Positions 19,101 through 27,613 of a stretch of 64,000 nucleotides of DNA are shown here, one piece after another (the stretch's first letter is position 1; each line of letters starts with the position of its first letter). Source of the stretch: Sinohyriopsis cumingii (Eukaryota; Mollusca; Bivalvia; Unionida; Unionidae). The stretch is taken from the NCBI GenBank assembly GCA_028554795.2, contig CM068830.1, positions 111,799,214-111,863,213 of the forward strand, written 5' to 3'. The translations under genes and the position numbers were made by a program. The notes beneath the pieces are model-generated. The model was given only the letters and a program-made list of their open reading frames with translations. It was not told where the DNA came from and did no database searches.

Positions 19101-19613
19101 GTGGTCGAAGATGCATTACACGCTGACAAATCTCCATGGGTGTTGGGATACGCTATGACGATCCACTCGTCTCAGGGATTAACTATTTCTGATACACGAG
19201 TCTGGATTATAGACGATCGAATCGAGTGGTCAAATTTAGTTTATTTAGCGGTATCGAGGGTCAGAAATATATCTCAATTACGTAGAATTATAATTCCTGA
19301 AATCGTTGATAAATTTAACATCATCGATGATGATATAATAAGAAAAAAATTAATCGGATACAAACAATCTGACAAAAAAAATAAACGCGACTTTGATCTT
19401 GATGTTGAATTTATTATTGAGTTAAAACAGCAGCAGAACAATCATTGCACCAGTTGTAATTGTATAATGTTATGGCGGTATTCGAGTAATGATTCAAGAC
19501 AATTTACCGTAGATAGAAAAGATAATAGTCGCGGTCATACACGAGAAAATACCATGTTAACCTGTCTTGAGTGTAATCGACGTCGGGGTGCAAGCACCCT
19601 TGGCGCTAGTTAA
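16104..19613 (+). CDS. E1 polymerase-helicase-HNH fusion protein
   Basis: Starting at the ATG at 16104 (MNEFERL) the protein has 1169 residues; an upstream ATG at 16047 adds 19 residues that overlap the neighbouring gene and look non-coding. Four parts are visible. There is an N-terminal region of unknown fold (1-400). A B-family-like polymerase palm has motif A VDMVACYPGSF with Asp at about 427, and motif C VATDSFYI with Asp at about 677, where the usual first Asp of DTD is Ala. An SF1 (Pif1/RecD-like) helicase has GPGGCGKTT at 753, IIIWDEIC near 820, CGDHGQPPPF, and TIHSSQGLTI. A C-terminal HNH domain (about 1114-1165) has HCTSCNC, VDRKDN and CLECNRRRG. It would be the element's replication enzyme. 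The E2 copy keeps all the parts but is broken. Confidence 0.85.
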   Translation: MNEFERLSQTRPVKYKFNLDRLSSDLPVRDLVDPKNKSLISKIHDAKKEFYTDGASHTWSTFKIIRNTDFVTDATMNDKRAATIINYIAEYEGNQKYFFRVKFIVLTETDSWIIRDKYDPVLGNNKTIILSKNSRPGLLTGIDKPYYERAYPVTAVIYGIYEINKKPNVDKLAPMKLSSLTLSRLNCVAERVIEHFTNAMRGNGLTDLRREKINSWADSVRDTGATIKDVAELGKILKFPITVATIMGEVLYQSKYKSKGAPINIIDHNAHAWTNAVTIFPRDRTVRFYSTDMAVADNSGADMSMFDFINEISKTDPVSVWLFKSNEEGEFDQFVKPNGEIYRTESLHDEMKNLATFLQCKHAENTDKLLTNCFTVPSVAAHFARERNSWKPTRFDLLEDVRASCVEYGHGGLWNTKYNYNDVISVDMVACYPGSFLGYGDCSTYFERFGHPTNEMTRVAINGPLPDFDLTGFACIESFEFNENLHKICYVWFGRHFCEKRWAPIVLLRYMLDCMILTSLVVSEAIISYHAQTKVWLPMSDPEVISEFKEKYPDVSEDDIPKILEIKLKTAKDLGRKIIGKFTQGGAYDYKRHHARLILDDAEYDFIIADTTAKNTFVNRESVYLSDGTKLDTIVSYINDVSPQYTHLRSSMLAYVSINLLSMINRFPETAVRVATDSFYISSKYLESVMKFTSNDERWGSWRIKKELLHNYAESANVPVRDVYREGNKISEMSKAPSLSDPITRYKTVYLNGPGGCGKTTRTINIFRNSDIIVLTPTHRLAREMKQRQVQSCTYHSFFRWRGDTWTPERMGEKYIPKIIIWDEICTVSLDTLKMFLDWLLTKNTAIIMCGDHGQPPPFVGPSPHDWSKNFVDYYEEIDDDHRALDANLKEFKKLIRLQSNKIQCEILRGVISETSMSDFLNSWRPNDLIVASRKIIRDALQQQLFQLHKEQYSELPVPLCYRPSDTRKQNINVDIPGPLTESRKQNLVLNDIVAVDISVVEDALHADKSPWVLGYAMTIHSSQGLTISDTRVWIIDDRIEWSNLVYLAVSRVRNISQLRRIIIPEIVDKFNIIDDDIIRKKLIGYKQSDKKNKRDFDLDVEFIIELKQQQNNHCTSCNCIMLWRYSSNDSRQFTVDRKDNSRGHTRENTMLTCLECNRRRGASTLGAS

Positions 19614-19623
19614 GTGATCGAAA

Positions 19624-20610
19624 TCACCGGAGTGATCGCGGCGGTAGTTGTGTATCCGCGGGAATTATTTGTAGTTGTTCACGTGTAAATCCACGTTGAG
19701 GAGCAGCAGAATCTAATCTGTAGATTGCAGGTCTGGAAACGCCTACATTTCTTCCAGTGGATCTTGTCACGGTAGATATTTTGTGTGTGGTAACACTCCA
19801 AATAGGATCAGTTGCTCTCGCGCTACCACCTTCAAGTTCACCAGGCTCATATAAATATCTGACTGTAACATCACCTAATATTTTTTGTTTTCCAGCATCT
19901 TTCCGTTGTGTTGGTATATTTTTTTTTGTGACCGCGCTAATGGGTTTCATGTTGGTTGTTCGTGTGATTTCATTATTTAATGCAGCTATCACGTTTGGTA
20001 ATCTTGCAGCCCATTCACGAGATCTCTTATCCTGAATAAATTCCCTCGCGTATTGATATCCAAATAACCGTTCAGCAAGTGTTCGATTAAATCGCTCAAC
20101 AATTGCTTGATCACGGTGAATTGCAGTATGACTTCGTCGTATTTTGGTATTATGTTGTTTCATCAGCGATGATACTGGACCAAGAAATTCCTTACCAGGA
20201 TCAACCTGTAGTAGCTGCGGCCATCGCAGACCACCTTGTGGTCCAAGTCCTCGTTGATAAATTCGTTCAAACGAATCAGCTACTTCAGATGATGTTTTCG
20301 CCAATAGCGGCTCTGCTTCTTTATATCTACTTGCAACATCAACTACGGTTAGCGCGTATTTGTACGTTTTTCCACGTACAGTATCATGCGGTAAAAACAG
20401 AATATCAGCTTGATGAACTTCATTAGGAACACTGACATCGAAATACGAGTATTGAATTTGTTTAGGACGTGGTAGATAAATTTGCCATATTGCTTGTTTA
20501 GATAACCACGTTTTAGCAGTAGAATGTTTAACCGATGCTGCATCAGCGAGTTTACCAATTGCTGCTTTGCCTCTCCAGTATCCTCTCGGCGAATAATAAA
20601 TTGATTCCAT
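19624..20610 (-). CDS. E1 retroviral-type (rve) integrase
   Basis: This is a 328-residue protein with the DDE catalytic residues visible: Asp69 in HQADILFL, Asp137 in LLQVDPGKEF and Glu172 in QAIVERFNRTL, 34 residues after the second Asp. A small N-terminal helix-turn-helix-like part (LADAASVKHSTAKTWLSKQA) precedes the core. The C-terminal ~90 residues include GDVTVRYLYEPGELEG and RPAIYRLDS. It inserts the element by joining its AGCAGCAG ends to host DNA. It is tail-to-tail with the polymerase gene, 10 bases apart, and starts 2 bases after the PLA2 gene stop. It is intact. Confidence 0.92.
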   Translation of the reverse strand: MESIYYSPRGYWRGKAAIGKLADAASVKHSTAKTWLSKQAIWQIYLPRPKQIQYSYFDVSVPNEVHQADILFLPHDTVRGKTYKYALTVVDVASRYKEAEPLLAKTSSEVADSFERIYQRGLGPQGGLRWPQLLQVDPGKEFLGPVSSLMKQHNTKIRRSHTAIHRDQAIVERFNRTLAERLFGYQYAREFIQDKRSREWAARLPNVIAALNNEITRTTNMKPISAVTKKNIPTQRKDAGKQKILGDVTVRYLYEPGELEGGSARATDPIWSVTTHKISTVTRSTGRNVGVSRPAIYRLDSAAPQRGFTREQLQIIPADTQLPPRSLR

Positions 20611-20612
20611 TA

Positions 20613-21114
20613 TTAATTACCAGCCCCAATCGCTAATTTACCTTTCATCGAGGATCTTACTAACCAATTAGCTAATGATTCTCTAATATTTTTATTTTTT
20701 ATAGAATTTAATGAATGAATTAATTTTACATCTGCAATATGCCTATCTTGTAGATTTTGACTTTTATAAGCTACATCATGAACATGACAAGCTCGATCAA
20801 TAGCATTTATTGGTTCCTCGCCTGGTTTTGGTTGATCTTGATTATCGAGCCTGATATCAAGTCTGGTACCAGGACCGCAATAATTATATCCTGGTAGATG
20901 TTTTTCTCCGCTGTATTTAGCCCATGGAGCACCTGGAAACTTTGACATCAAATTAGCAATATCACCACCGCGCTTATTAGGTAAAAACGAAAATTTCTTT
21001 CTACAGCATACAGAACATTTTCCACCGTACGCTATTTTTTTAATTTTTTGTTGTAACTGTAGCTAAATCAATAGTTGGAGTTTTAACTTTACAGCGTAAA
21101 CAATATAGATTCAT
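20613..21114 (-). CDS. E1 zinc-ribbon plus phospholipase A2-like protein (frameshift in N-terminal part)
   Basis: The ATG at 21112-21114 opens MNLYCLRCK, the first half of a zinc ribbon completed by GGKCSVCCRKK in another frame. One base is missing or extra in the A-rich stretch around 21045-21055. The continuing frame (from 20951 open) carries LPGYNYCGPGT, the calcium-binding loop, and CHVHDVAY with the catalytic His-Asp pair of the parvovirus-type PLA2 family, also known in adintoviruses and Mavericks. It would help the particle breach endosomal membranes. The gene is divergent from the ATPase with 12 bases between start codons. The homopolymer site makes a sequencing error plausible. Confidence 0.85.
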
Positions 21115-21126
21115 GTTATAATATAT
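21115..21126. promoter_or_regulatory. Twelve-base divergent intergenic spacer (PLA2/ATPase)
   Basis: Only TTATAATATATA-type sequence lies between two opposing start codons. In E2 the same gap is also very short (28282-28290), so any promoter must overlap the coding sequence or the initiating codons. Confidence 0.5.
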
Positions 21127-21792
21127 ATGGATATAATTGATTTCTCAGCGACAAGAAAACGAGAACCTGTTAAACATCATCCTGCGCTACCGAACTCCAT
21201 CAGAATGATTATCATAGGACCATCTGGATCGGGTAAGACGCAATTATTACTTAATCTGATAATGAGATGGTTGAAATGGGATAAGTTGTATTTAGTAGCA
21301 CCATCCGTTGATGATCAACGATGTTATGATGTACTTAAAGATTTCAATGAAAACGCGCGATTACTGGATGAAGATAATGATGTTATAGAGTTTATAACCG
21401 ATATTGATGAAGCACCATCCGTAGATTCCATAGACGGATTTATTAATAATTTAGTTGTATACGACGATGTGATGCTAGATAAACAATCAAATCCAGCCAG
21501 AATATTTTCCCGAGGTAGACATAAAAATACAGACGTGATCTATGTTACTCAACGATATACACAAATACCAAAAGTGATCAGAGACAACTGCAACATTTTA
21601 GTTGTGTTTAATGGCGTAGACACACACACGTTGCGAAATATTCATCAAACCTGGTGTGGTGGTGACATGGATATAATTAAATTCAAAAATTTCTTCTCAC
21701 GAGCGCAAGCTACCCCGCATGGATTTATAACAATAAATTTACATGATCCAAGAACAAGATATCGTGTGGGTATTGATAAAATATTTGGGTAA
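21127..21792 (+). CDS. E1 genome-packaging ATPase (A32/FtsK-HerA type)
   Basis: The protein has 221 residues. Walker A is GPSGSGKT (31-38) and Walker B is LVVYDD (about 109-114). A sensor-like YVTQRYTQIPKVIRDNCN (about 139-156) matches the DNA-packaging ATPases of Mavericks, virophages and poxvirus A32. It would pump element DNA into preformed capsids. It is the penultimate gene before the right terminal repeat and is intact. E2 has a homologue at the matching end that is broken by a ~10-bp deletion just after the Walker B region. Confidence 0.92.
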   Translation: MDIIDFSATRKREPVKHHPALPNSIRMIIIGPSGSGKTQLLLNLIMRWLKWDKLYLVAPSVDDQRCYDVLKDFNENARLLDEDNDVIEFITDIDEAPSVDSIDGFINNLVVYDDVMLDKQSNPARIFSRGRHKNTDVIYVTQRYTQIPKVIRDNCNILVVFNGVDTHTLRNIHQTWCGGDMDIIKFKNFFSRAQATPHGFITINLHDPRTRYRVGIDKIFG

Positions 21793-21799
21793 CAGGGGG

Positions 21800-21813
21800 A
21801 GCAGCAGAGAGGG
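21800..21813 (+). repeat. Internal copy of the terminal motif AGCAGCAGAGAGGG
   Basis: It lies 7 bases after the ATPase stop. In E2 the inner border of the terminal repeat lies at nearly the same distance from the ATPase stop. In E1 the true inner border is 445 bp further on, in the same orientation, so this copy marks the left border of an extra segment holding zinc-finger gene B. Confidence 0.9.
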
Positions 21814-21857
21814 GTGATGATAAAATTAAATTTAATTAAATATATATCATTAATATA

Positions 21858-22238
21858 ATGAACAACTGTGCGTGGCTGCGTCAAGGAACCACTAACAATT
21901 GTAATAAAAAATGCCGTGGAGAATATTGCAAGAAACATAATTATCTTATAAAGAAAAATCCTCATGCTGGTCCACGAAGATGTGTTGGATGTAACAACGG
22001 CGTTAGAGGATTATATCAGATTTGTAAAAATTGCGGTGGAGATCGATATCGAAGTTTGATGATATATTATAAACACAGAAAGAACATAAATCCAAAAATA
22101 GAAAAACCACCATCAGAACTTGAATATTACTTGAAACATAGAACAAATTCCGAAGATTCAGATGAAGATGAAACAGATGAGGAGAAAGTACAGCGAGAAC
22201 GCGTTGAAAAATATTCATCAAACTTGGTATGGTGGTAA
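21858..22238 (+). CDS. E1 cysteine-rich zinc-finger protein B
   Basis: This is a 126-residue paralogue of the 15756-16055 protein. It has CAWL.....CNKKCRGEYCKKH in the first ~27 residues, RRCVGCNNGVRG...ICKNCGG at about 40-62, then DRYRSLMIYYKHRK. It adds an acidic tail (SEDSDEDETDEE) absent from protein A. The start is preceded by ATCATTAATATA. E2 has no copy at this position. The gene fills a segment flanked by direct copies of the terminal motif, suggesting that it was added with or between terminal cassettes. A nucleic-acid-binding role is inferred. Confidence 0.75.
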   Translation: MNNCAWLRQGTTNNCNKKCRGEYCKKHNYLIKKNPHAGPRRCVGCNNGVRGLYQICKNCGGDRYRSLMIYYKHRKNINPKIEKPPSELEYYLKHRTNSEDSDEDETDEEKVQRERVEKYSSNLVWW

Positions 22239-22244
22239 ATTAAT

Positions 22245-22493
22245 AGCAGCAGAGAGGGTACCTACCAACGTTGGTCGTCAAAAAAATAAACAAGAAATAA
22301 ATAAACACGTAGAGTACTTTATTTTTTCAGCTACTATTTCGAACTGAGGTTTTATTAGCACAATCGGTCATTGCAAAAATAAACATCTCAAGGAAAGTTC
22401 ATTTGTAAAATCTGGACCTTTCTACGAGATGATTTATTTGTTTGTTTTATTTGTTTGTCGGAATTCTATGGTCTGTTCACCCTCTCTGCTGCT
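22245..22493 (-). repeat. E1 right terminal inverted repeat (249 bp)
   Basis: It is the exact mirror of 5358-5606 as far as I can see, with the same bounding motifs at both ends. The last gene ends only 6 bases before it. Confidence 0.95.
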
Positions 22494-22498
22494 TAATG
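22494..22498. repeat. E1 right target-site duplication (TAATG)
   Basis: It matches 5353-5357. Confidence 0.75.
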
Positions 22499-22960
22499 AT
22501 TGCTCCATGTTTTTAGGACAACATAAAAGATTTTTACATGTCTAATGTCACCTACGGCCTCGATTTCGCTCTATAAATCGTCACTAAGAAAGAATAAAAA
22601 AATATTTAAAAAAATTAAAAGTTGTTTACTTCAAATCATGAATTACGGTCAGGCACTACGTCAGCTTTACATAAAAAAATTTCCATATTAGTGTTTATGA
22701 AAAACTGAACTACATTTCTGGAAAATGTAAAATCAAGTAAATACAATTACATTACAATAGCGTGCAATAGACTTAATAAGTGAAACCTATCAAACAAACA
22801 ATTACATCAAATCAAATATAAATTAAATCAAATATACATAACACATTCTTTCTTTCTTTTTGTCTTTTCTGTTTTTTTGTTTATATCGTCTTTTTTCTTT
22901 CCTTCTTCCTTTCTTTTTTGTTTCTTTATATCTTTCTGTCTTTTTTCTTTCTTTCTTTTC

Positions 22961-23022
<62 letters not shown>

Positions 23023-24000
23023 CAGTGTACAATGTAACGTTAATTCTTTCTGTGCAGCTCTCGAAACAAGTTGTTTGGTAGACGTGGAAAGCGTTGATCT
23101 GGGCTCATTTATGTCGTCTTCCGAATCGCTGACACGCATTTGAGCTTGGGTCTGAGGTTATACGGCAAGTTATTACCTCTATCCACGCACAACAGGTCCT
23201 TTTATTTAGGTGCATATTCTTATCGCTCTCAAAGGAACAAAGTGATGGTAGAGTAAACACAGATCGATCTCTGGTTAAAAATGTGCTAAGAGTCATATGA
23301 AAGCATAATTCACAGACGAAGTTGTCCCCAAAAACTTACCCTTCTGGTTGGAGATTTGAGGGGAGTCATACGAAAGGTTATAAGTGTAATGAAGTTTGCT
23401 GTATCTTTAAGATATATCGACATTTGTCTCCAACATGTTCACTTCGTCCAGTAAAAAGCGAATACCGTCAATATACATGTTAACGCCGTTAGGGGCAAGG
23501 ACACTGGGCTTCAGAGTGTCCTTAGAAAAGATAGAACAAACAAGAGAACGATGAGCAGAGGGGATAAAAAGAAGAGAAAGAAAGTGACGACGAGGAAGAA
23601 TTGTGCCAGTGAAGAGACGGAAATGGAAAAATGGAGAATGTCACTTCATGTGTTGGCCGTCATGTGTGGTGAAATTTCATTGTTACGTCCCGTCCAAAAC
23701 ATAATATACCAGAAAGAAAAAGTAAGTGACTCTTGGTCCTGATGTTTTAGAGTAGGGATAGTATATTTTGTTTGTATTGAGAATGCATTCATTTTTTTAT
23801 ATCTCATTATACCTCTGGGTAATGTTTTGGTTAAAATTGAAATGGAGTCTATGTTTTCTTTCACGTACGCACATACGGCATTTAAGTGGGAACATTTGCC
23901 AGTTTGTTCATCCAACATTGTCTTATCTTGATTTTATAAACTTTAGATAAATACTCACACACGCAGACACTGACAACATAAAATGATTTTTAGAGGAGTT
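22499..24000. other. Host DNA, no gene recognised; large CTTT microsatellite
   Basis: 22846-23020 is a CTTT-rich tract, pure from about 22961. Open frames over it are low-complexity artefacts. 23400-23750 has short open stretches without any recognisable family. Confidence 0.6.
22846..23020. repeat. (CTTT)n microsatellite
   Basis: The 5' part is imperfect. The last ~60 bp are an uninterrupted CTTT run. Confidence 0.95.
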
Positions 24001-25110
24001 TTCAATAGTGTGTGTAAATGTGTTGGATAGTATTGGGATATTGGATAGTACAGTGGTGTAATGGATAGTATTTTGTGTGGTTTCAGGGATAATATCTTTT
24101 GTGTGATTGCATCTGCTTTTCTTGTAATTTAACCTAATACAATACGCTTGTGATAGTGTGTCCACAGGGGGTAAATGCAACTAAGATGTTTTATGGTATA
24201 GGTGGTGTGATGCATAGTATTTGTGTGGTTTATGGGATAGTAAATTTTTTGAAATTGTATGTAGTTCTGATACTCTCTAAGTTGACGCAACACGGCTTTT
24301 GGTTAGTGCGTGTAAGGGTTTTTGAATAGTATTTTGATGTTAGATGGTATAGTAGTTTGTAGGATATTATTTATTGTGGTGTAAGGGATAGTATCTATGT
24401 TTTCACTCAGCTCCTTCTCTAACACTCTATCCTAACACGAGACAGTTTTTGGATAATGTTGGTTTTGATGGAGGGAATAGATGGTGTAATGAGTAGTATT
24501 GTTCTGGTGTGCTGAATGGAATATATGGTAAGTGAGATTATATTTTGTTTGCTTTCATCTCCTTCACTTGCATTCTAAGCTTACTCATTTCTTATTGGAT
24601 AGAATGTATAACGGTGTATTGCTTTATAAGGTATGTGAGAGTATTTTGTGGGATTTCATCTTCTTCTCTTATACAGTAAGCTAAAACAGTGCTAGTGTGA
24701 TTATGGGGTGTTATTAGAATAGGGACTTTGGATGATATAATGGTGTGATGGATAGTATTTTTTGTGATGTAAGGGATATTATATTTTGGGAGATTTAATG
24801 TCCCTCGGCTACAAATTAGGCGAACACAAAACCATTTTGGATAGCGAGTATGATATCCTGGATAGTAGAGTGGTGCGATGGATATTAGTTTGTGTGGTGT
24901 AACGGATAGTATATTTTGTGTTAGGAATATTATATTTGTGGATTATGTGTATGGTTGGTGGATGGCATAACTGGTTATGATTGCATATTTGACAAACTTC
25001 ATTTTCTCTTACAATCTAAGATAATACATGACTATTTTGGGGGATAGTGCATGGGTAATGGATGGTATAGATAGTGTAATGACTATTATTTACATTAGGT
25101 GGTATAAGGT
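24000..25110. repeat. Degenerate minisatellite-like array around GGATAGTAT
   Basis: At least six diverged units of roughly 100-190 bp recur. Each contains TGTGTAATGGATAGTATTTTG-like G/T-rich text followed by a C/T-rich block and a CTAANACA-like end (24110, 24405, 24560, 24660, 24805 and 25000). The GGATAGTAT phrase occurs many times. There is no coding capacity. Confidence 0.7.
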
Positions 25111-26600
25111 ATATGAGATTATATAGAAATGGCTTTTAACCCTTCTTCGTTCTGTCTGCTTGTGTGTGTGTATGTGTGTGTGTGTGTGTGCGTGTTTGTT
25201 TCTGTATGTAGTTTTTGTTTATCCCTATAATATTCCCTTTATCCCAACATAATTAATTCCACCTACCTACAGTAGCGAGAATTCAGGTCAAATCGAGCAC
25301 TGTTACGAACTGTTCTGCCCTATTGAGGTCAGCCACTATGAAACACCATTTATAAGTGCCCGCCCGATTTAGGTCATTCACTTCCAACACTGTTGCCATT
25401 TTTGCTCAGTGTCTAGTCCCATGGCGTCGTCCATATTCAATCCCACTTGTCTTTATAGTGTCCTACCATGTTAAATTCCTATTGACCATCAAGTGCAAAA
25501 CACCTATTTTTCCCCAATCGTCCGCATTAACTGCTTGTCGTCCTTTGAGTTCTATTGCTACAAGTCCGTATATACCAGCCCATAATAACTGACCGATACT
25601 CTTACAAATCGATCCACTCAGCATCGTAAATGATCTCCATGTCTTTTTGTTCATTGAATATTCATGGTAAATGTCCAAAAAGTGATTACTGTGTCAGCTT
25701 CATTTGCATTGTCAAACAGTAGGACACGTGCCACTCAGAAACATGGTAGTCCTTTTTACATCAAATTCTTCAATGTTACCATAACCGTAGGGTTTCGGTT
25801 TATTTATTCAGGAGAATTCAATTTTTTTATTCATTTGTATTCGGCACAAATGTAGATGTCTCCTTTGATTTATTTACAGAATCAAAAATGGACTCTAGAA
25901 TTCTTAGGCCATATATTTCAGTTAATGTGCTTGTTTCAGCGAAAAGCTATCATCCGTTTTCACTGTTTACATGCGTCTGTTCGAAAGAATCCAGACTGAA
26001 GTGCCGAGCGATACGATTGGTTCAGAATGATTCTCATGTTGTGAAATGATACATATTCTTGCAAGGTTGGTTAACCGATATATCAAGCATCATGGTAAGA
26101 ACTATACATGCTGCCGTTTATTGCATGTATTTAATAACAAACAATAGCACACTAATCCTGGCGTATAATGTGGATGTGGATGGATCAGTGATAAACGACA
26201 GTTAACTAGAAAGCCTTAACCGTTAAGCCTTGTCAAAGGTCAGTATATCATCAACTCACACCTTGAATGTCTCAACGTTTTTGGTGGAAGACGCGTCCGT
26301 CACACAAGTTGCTGAGCAAAACGCACGTGCTTTTTAATACTTTGTCAGATGTGAAGGGCAAACTAAACCACCAATATTATATATAGTGGCTGGGACGCGG
26401 CTGAGGATTTTCTTAGATCGATTAAAGTAACAGCTAAATTGATTCCACAACAGATCTAAAAAACTGATGATATCTTAACAGTTATGAGTTTTCAGCAGTC
26501 ACTCATTGTGGGATCTTGGATGGTCCCTTTGAAACTGATCATAAGGAAGTGACTAGTGTCACATCACTGGCACATGCAGAGGGGCCGCACACAACTTATG
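25111..26600. other. Host DNA, no gene recognised; GT microsatellite
   Basis: (GT)n lies at about 25163-25190. The remaining sequence has only short, compositionally ordinary open stretches. Confidence 0.5.
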
Positions 26601-26606
26601 TGTGAA

Positions 26607-26607
<1 letters not shown>

Positions 26608-26668
<61 letters not shown>
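26608..26668. repeat. (TAA)n microsatellite, probably the LINE 3' tail
   Basis: An uninterrupted trinucleotide run lies directly beyond the LINE 3' UTR. Confidence 0.85.
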
Positions 26669-26672
<4 letters not shown>

Positions 26673-26818
26673 TAATAATGAACGCTTTACAACATTAGAC
26701 AACTTCTATAAGATAAAAAACATATATAATGATATGATTACAAACACAAACACCATGAAATTAGAAAACATAGCAAGAGAATAAAACATGGTGAGAATAT
26801 TTAAGGTAGGAAACATTG

Positions 26819-27353
26819 TTAGGTCTTTAAGTTTGTTCTTGCAGTTGAAAACACTAAGTGAGTTTTGAGAGCACTCTTGAATGTGATCACTGTTTCTTTG
26901 TGTCTAAGTTCTGTGGGCAATTCATTCCACGTTGCTAGCCCCTGTTTTGCAAAAGCACGCTGTCCATATGACTTTGTTTTCGTAGTGGGAATAATGAGTA
27001 TACGATTGTTAGAAGAAAAGCGTAAGTATCTTGCTGGTGTGTACACATGGGTGAGGTCGATAGGTATGTTGGACTGGAGTCCGTCAGTGAAATGTAGCGC
27101 AAAGAACAAATTTTGTGTCTGATTCTGGATCGAATTGATATCAAGTTTAGGCTACAGAGCAGCGGGGAGGTGTGCTCTGATTGTGATACTCTAAGTATGA
27201 TACGAGCAGCTGTGTGTTGAACTTTTGGAAGTTTCTGAAGTAGATATTGAAATGAACCAGACATAATTGAATTACAATAGTCCAGCCTTGAAAGTATTCA
27301 TGGACATACAAGTCTTTTAGTGGCATTTTGTGTACAGAAAGCGCTGCTGGCAA
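26819..27353 (-). pseudogene. LINE ORF2 C-terminal fragment, frameshifted
   Basis: Minus-strand blocks characteristic of the region after the reverse transcriptase domain of CR1/L2/Rex LINEs are clear: LDYCNSIMSG, LQKLPKVQHTAARIILR, YGQRAFAKQGLATWNELPTE and FKSALKTHL. They fall in two or three frames, so the copy is dead. The reverse transcriptase core is absent. The left end of E2 follows the last LINE-like base within a few nucleotides. Confidence 0.8.
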
Positions 27354-27356
27354 AGT
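27352..27356. repeat. E2 left target-site duplication (AAAGT)
   Basis: AAAGT occurs here and at 43454-43458, directly outside the two terminal repeats. Confidence 0.75.
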
Positions 27357-27596
27357 AGCAGCAGAGAGACTGAGCCCACCAACTATTTCGTTAAACAGAA
27401 CCTTCTATCGAAAACACTCTTGATAGAAGATTTGTCTTCACAAAATAAACCCTTCTGGTCAGAAAACACTGATAAATAGGCTTTCTCCGCTGACCAGAAG
27501 GGTTATCTCATGAAAAATATCTACCTATATAACTGCTTCTCGATACAAGGGTTTACTAGACGGAACATTCGGTGCTGTTTCAGTCTCTCTGCTGCT
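27357..27596 (+). repeat. E2 left terminal inverted repeat (~240 bp)
   Basis: It begins AGCAGCAGAGAGACTG and ends CAGTCTCTCTGCTGCT. Only the boundary motif is shared with E1; the interior is unrelated. Inside are nested palindromes: AACCCTTCTGGTCAG pairs with CTGACCAGAAGGGTT, and TTCTATC with GATAGAA. Confidence 0.93.
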
Positions 27597-27613
27597 CAAA
27601 ATGCAAACTATTT

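Larger units (their letters stand above)
5358..22493 (+). mobile_element. E1: complete Polinton/PLV-like integrated element, 17.1 kb
   Basis: The element is defined by 249-bp terminal inverted repeats and a 5-bp TAATG duplication at 5353-5357 and 22494-22498. It encodes a full virus-like set: capsid-like, penton-like and pVI-like proteins, protease, fibre, integrase, packaging ATPase and a large replication protein. Eight structural genes run on the plus strand over 5.6-12.6 kb. The right half holds replication and integration genes on both strands. The terminal repeats appear identical, which implies recent insertion. Only three genes show frame disruptions. Confidence 0.93.
26600..27353 (-). 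mobile_element. 3' end of a CR1/L2-like LINE, minus strand
   Basis: The coding tail at 26819-27353 is the C-terminal part of a LINE reverse transcriptase polyprotein. It is followed, in the LINE's direction, by ~200 bp of 3' UTR and then a (TTA)n microsatellite (26608-26668 on the plus strand as TAA repeats), which is the usual 3' tail of CR1/L2-type elements. It is 5'-truncated at the E2 insertion. Confidence 0.75.

Noticed and set aside
22823..23143. Long open frames on both strands over the CTTT tract
   Set aside because: Low-complexity translation of a microsatellite (KERK or SFFL repeats); no protein.
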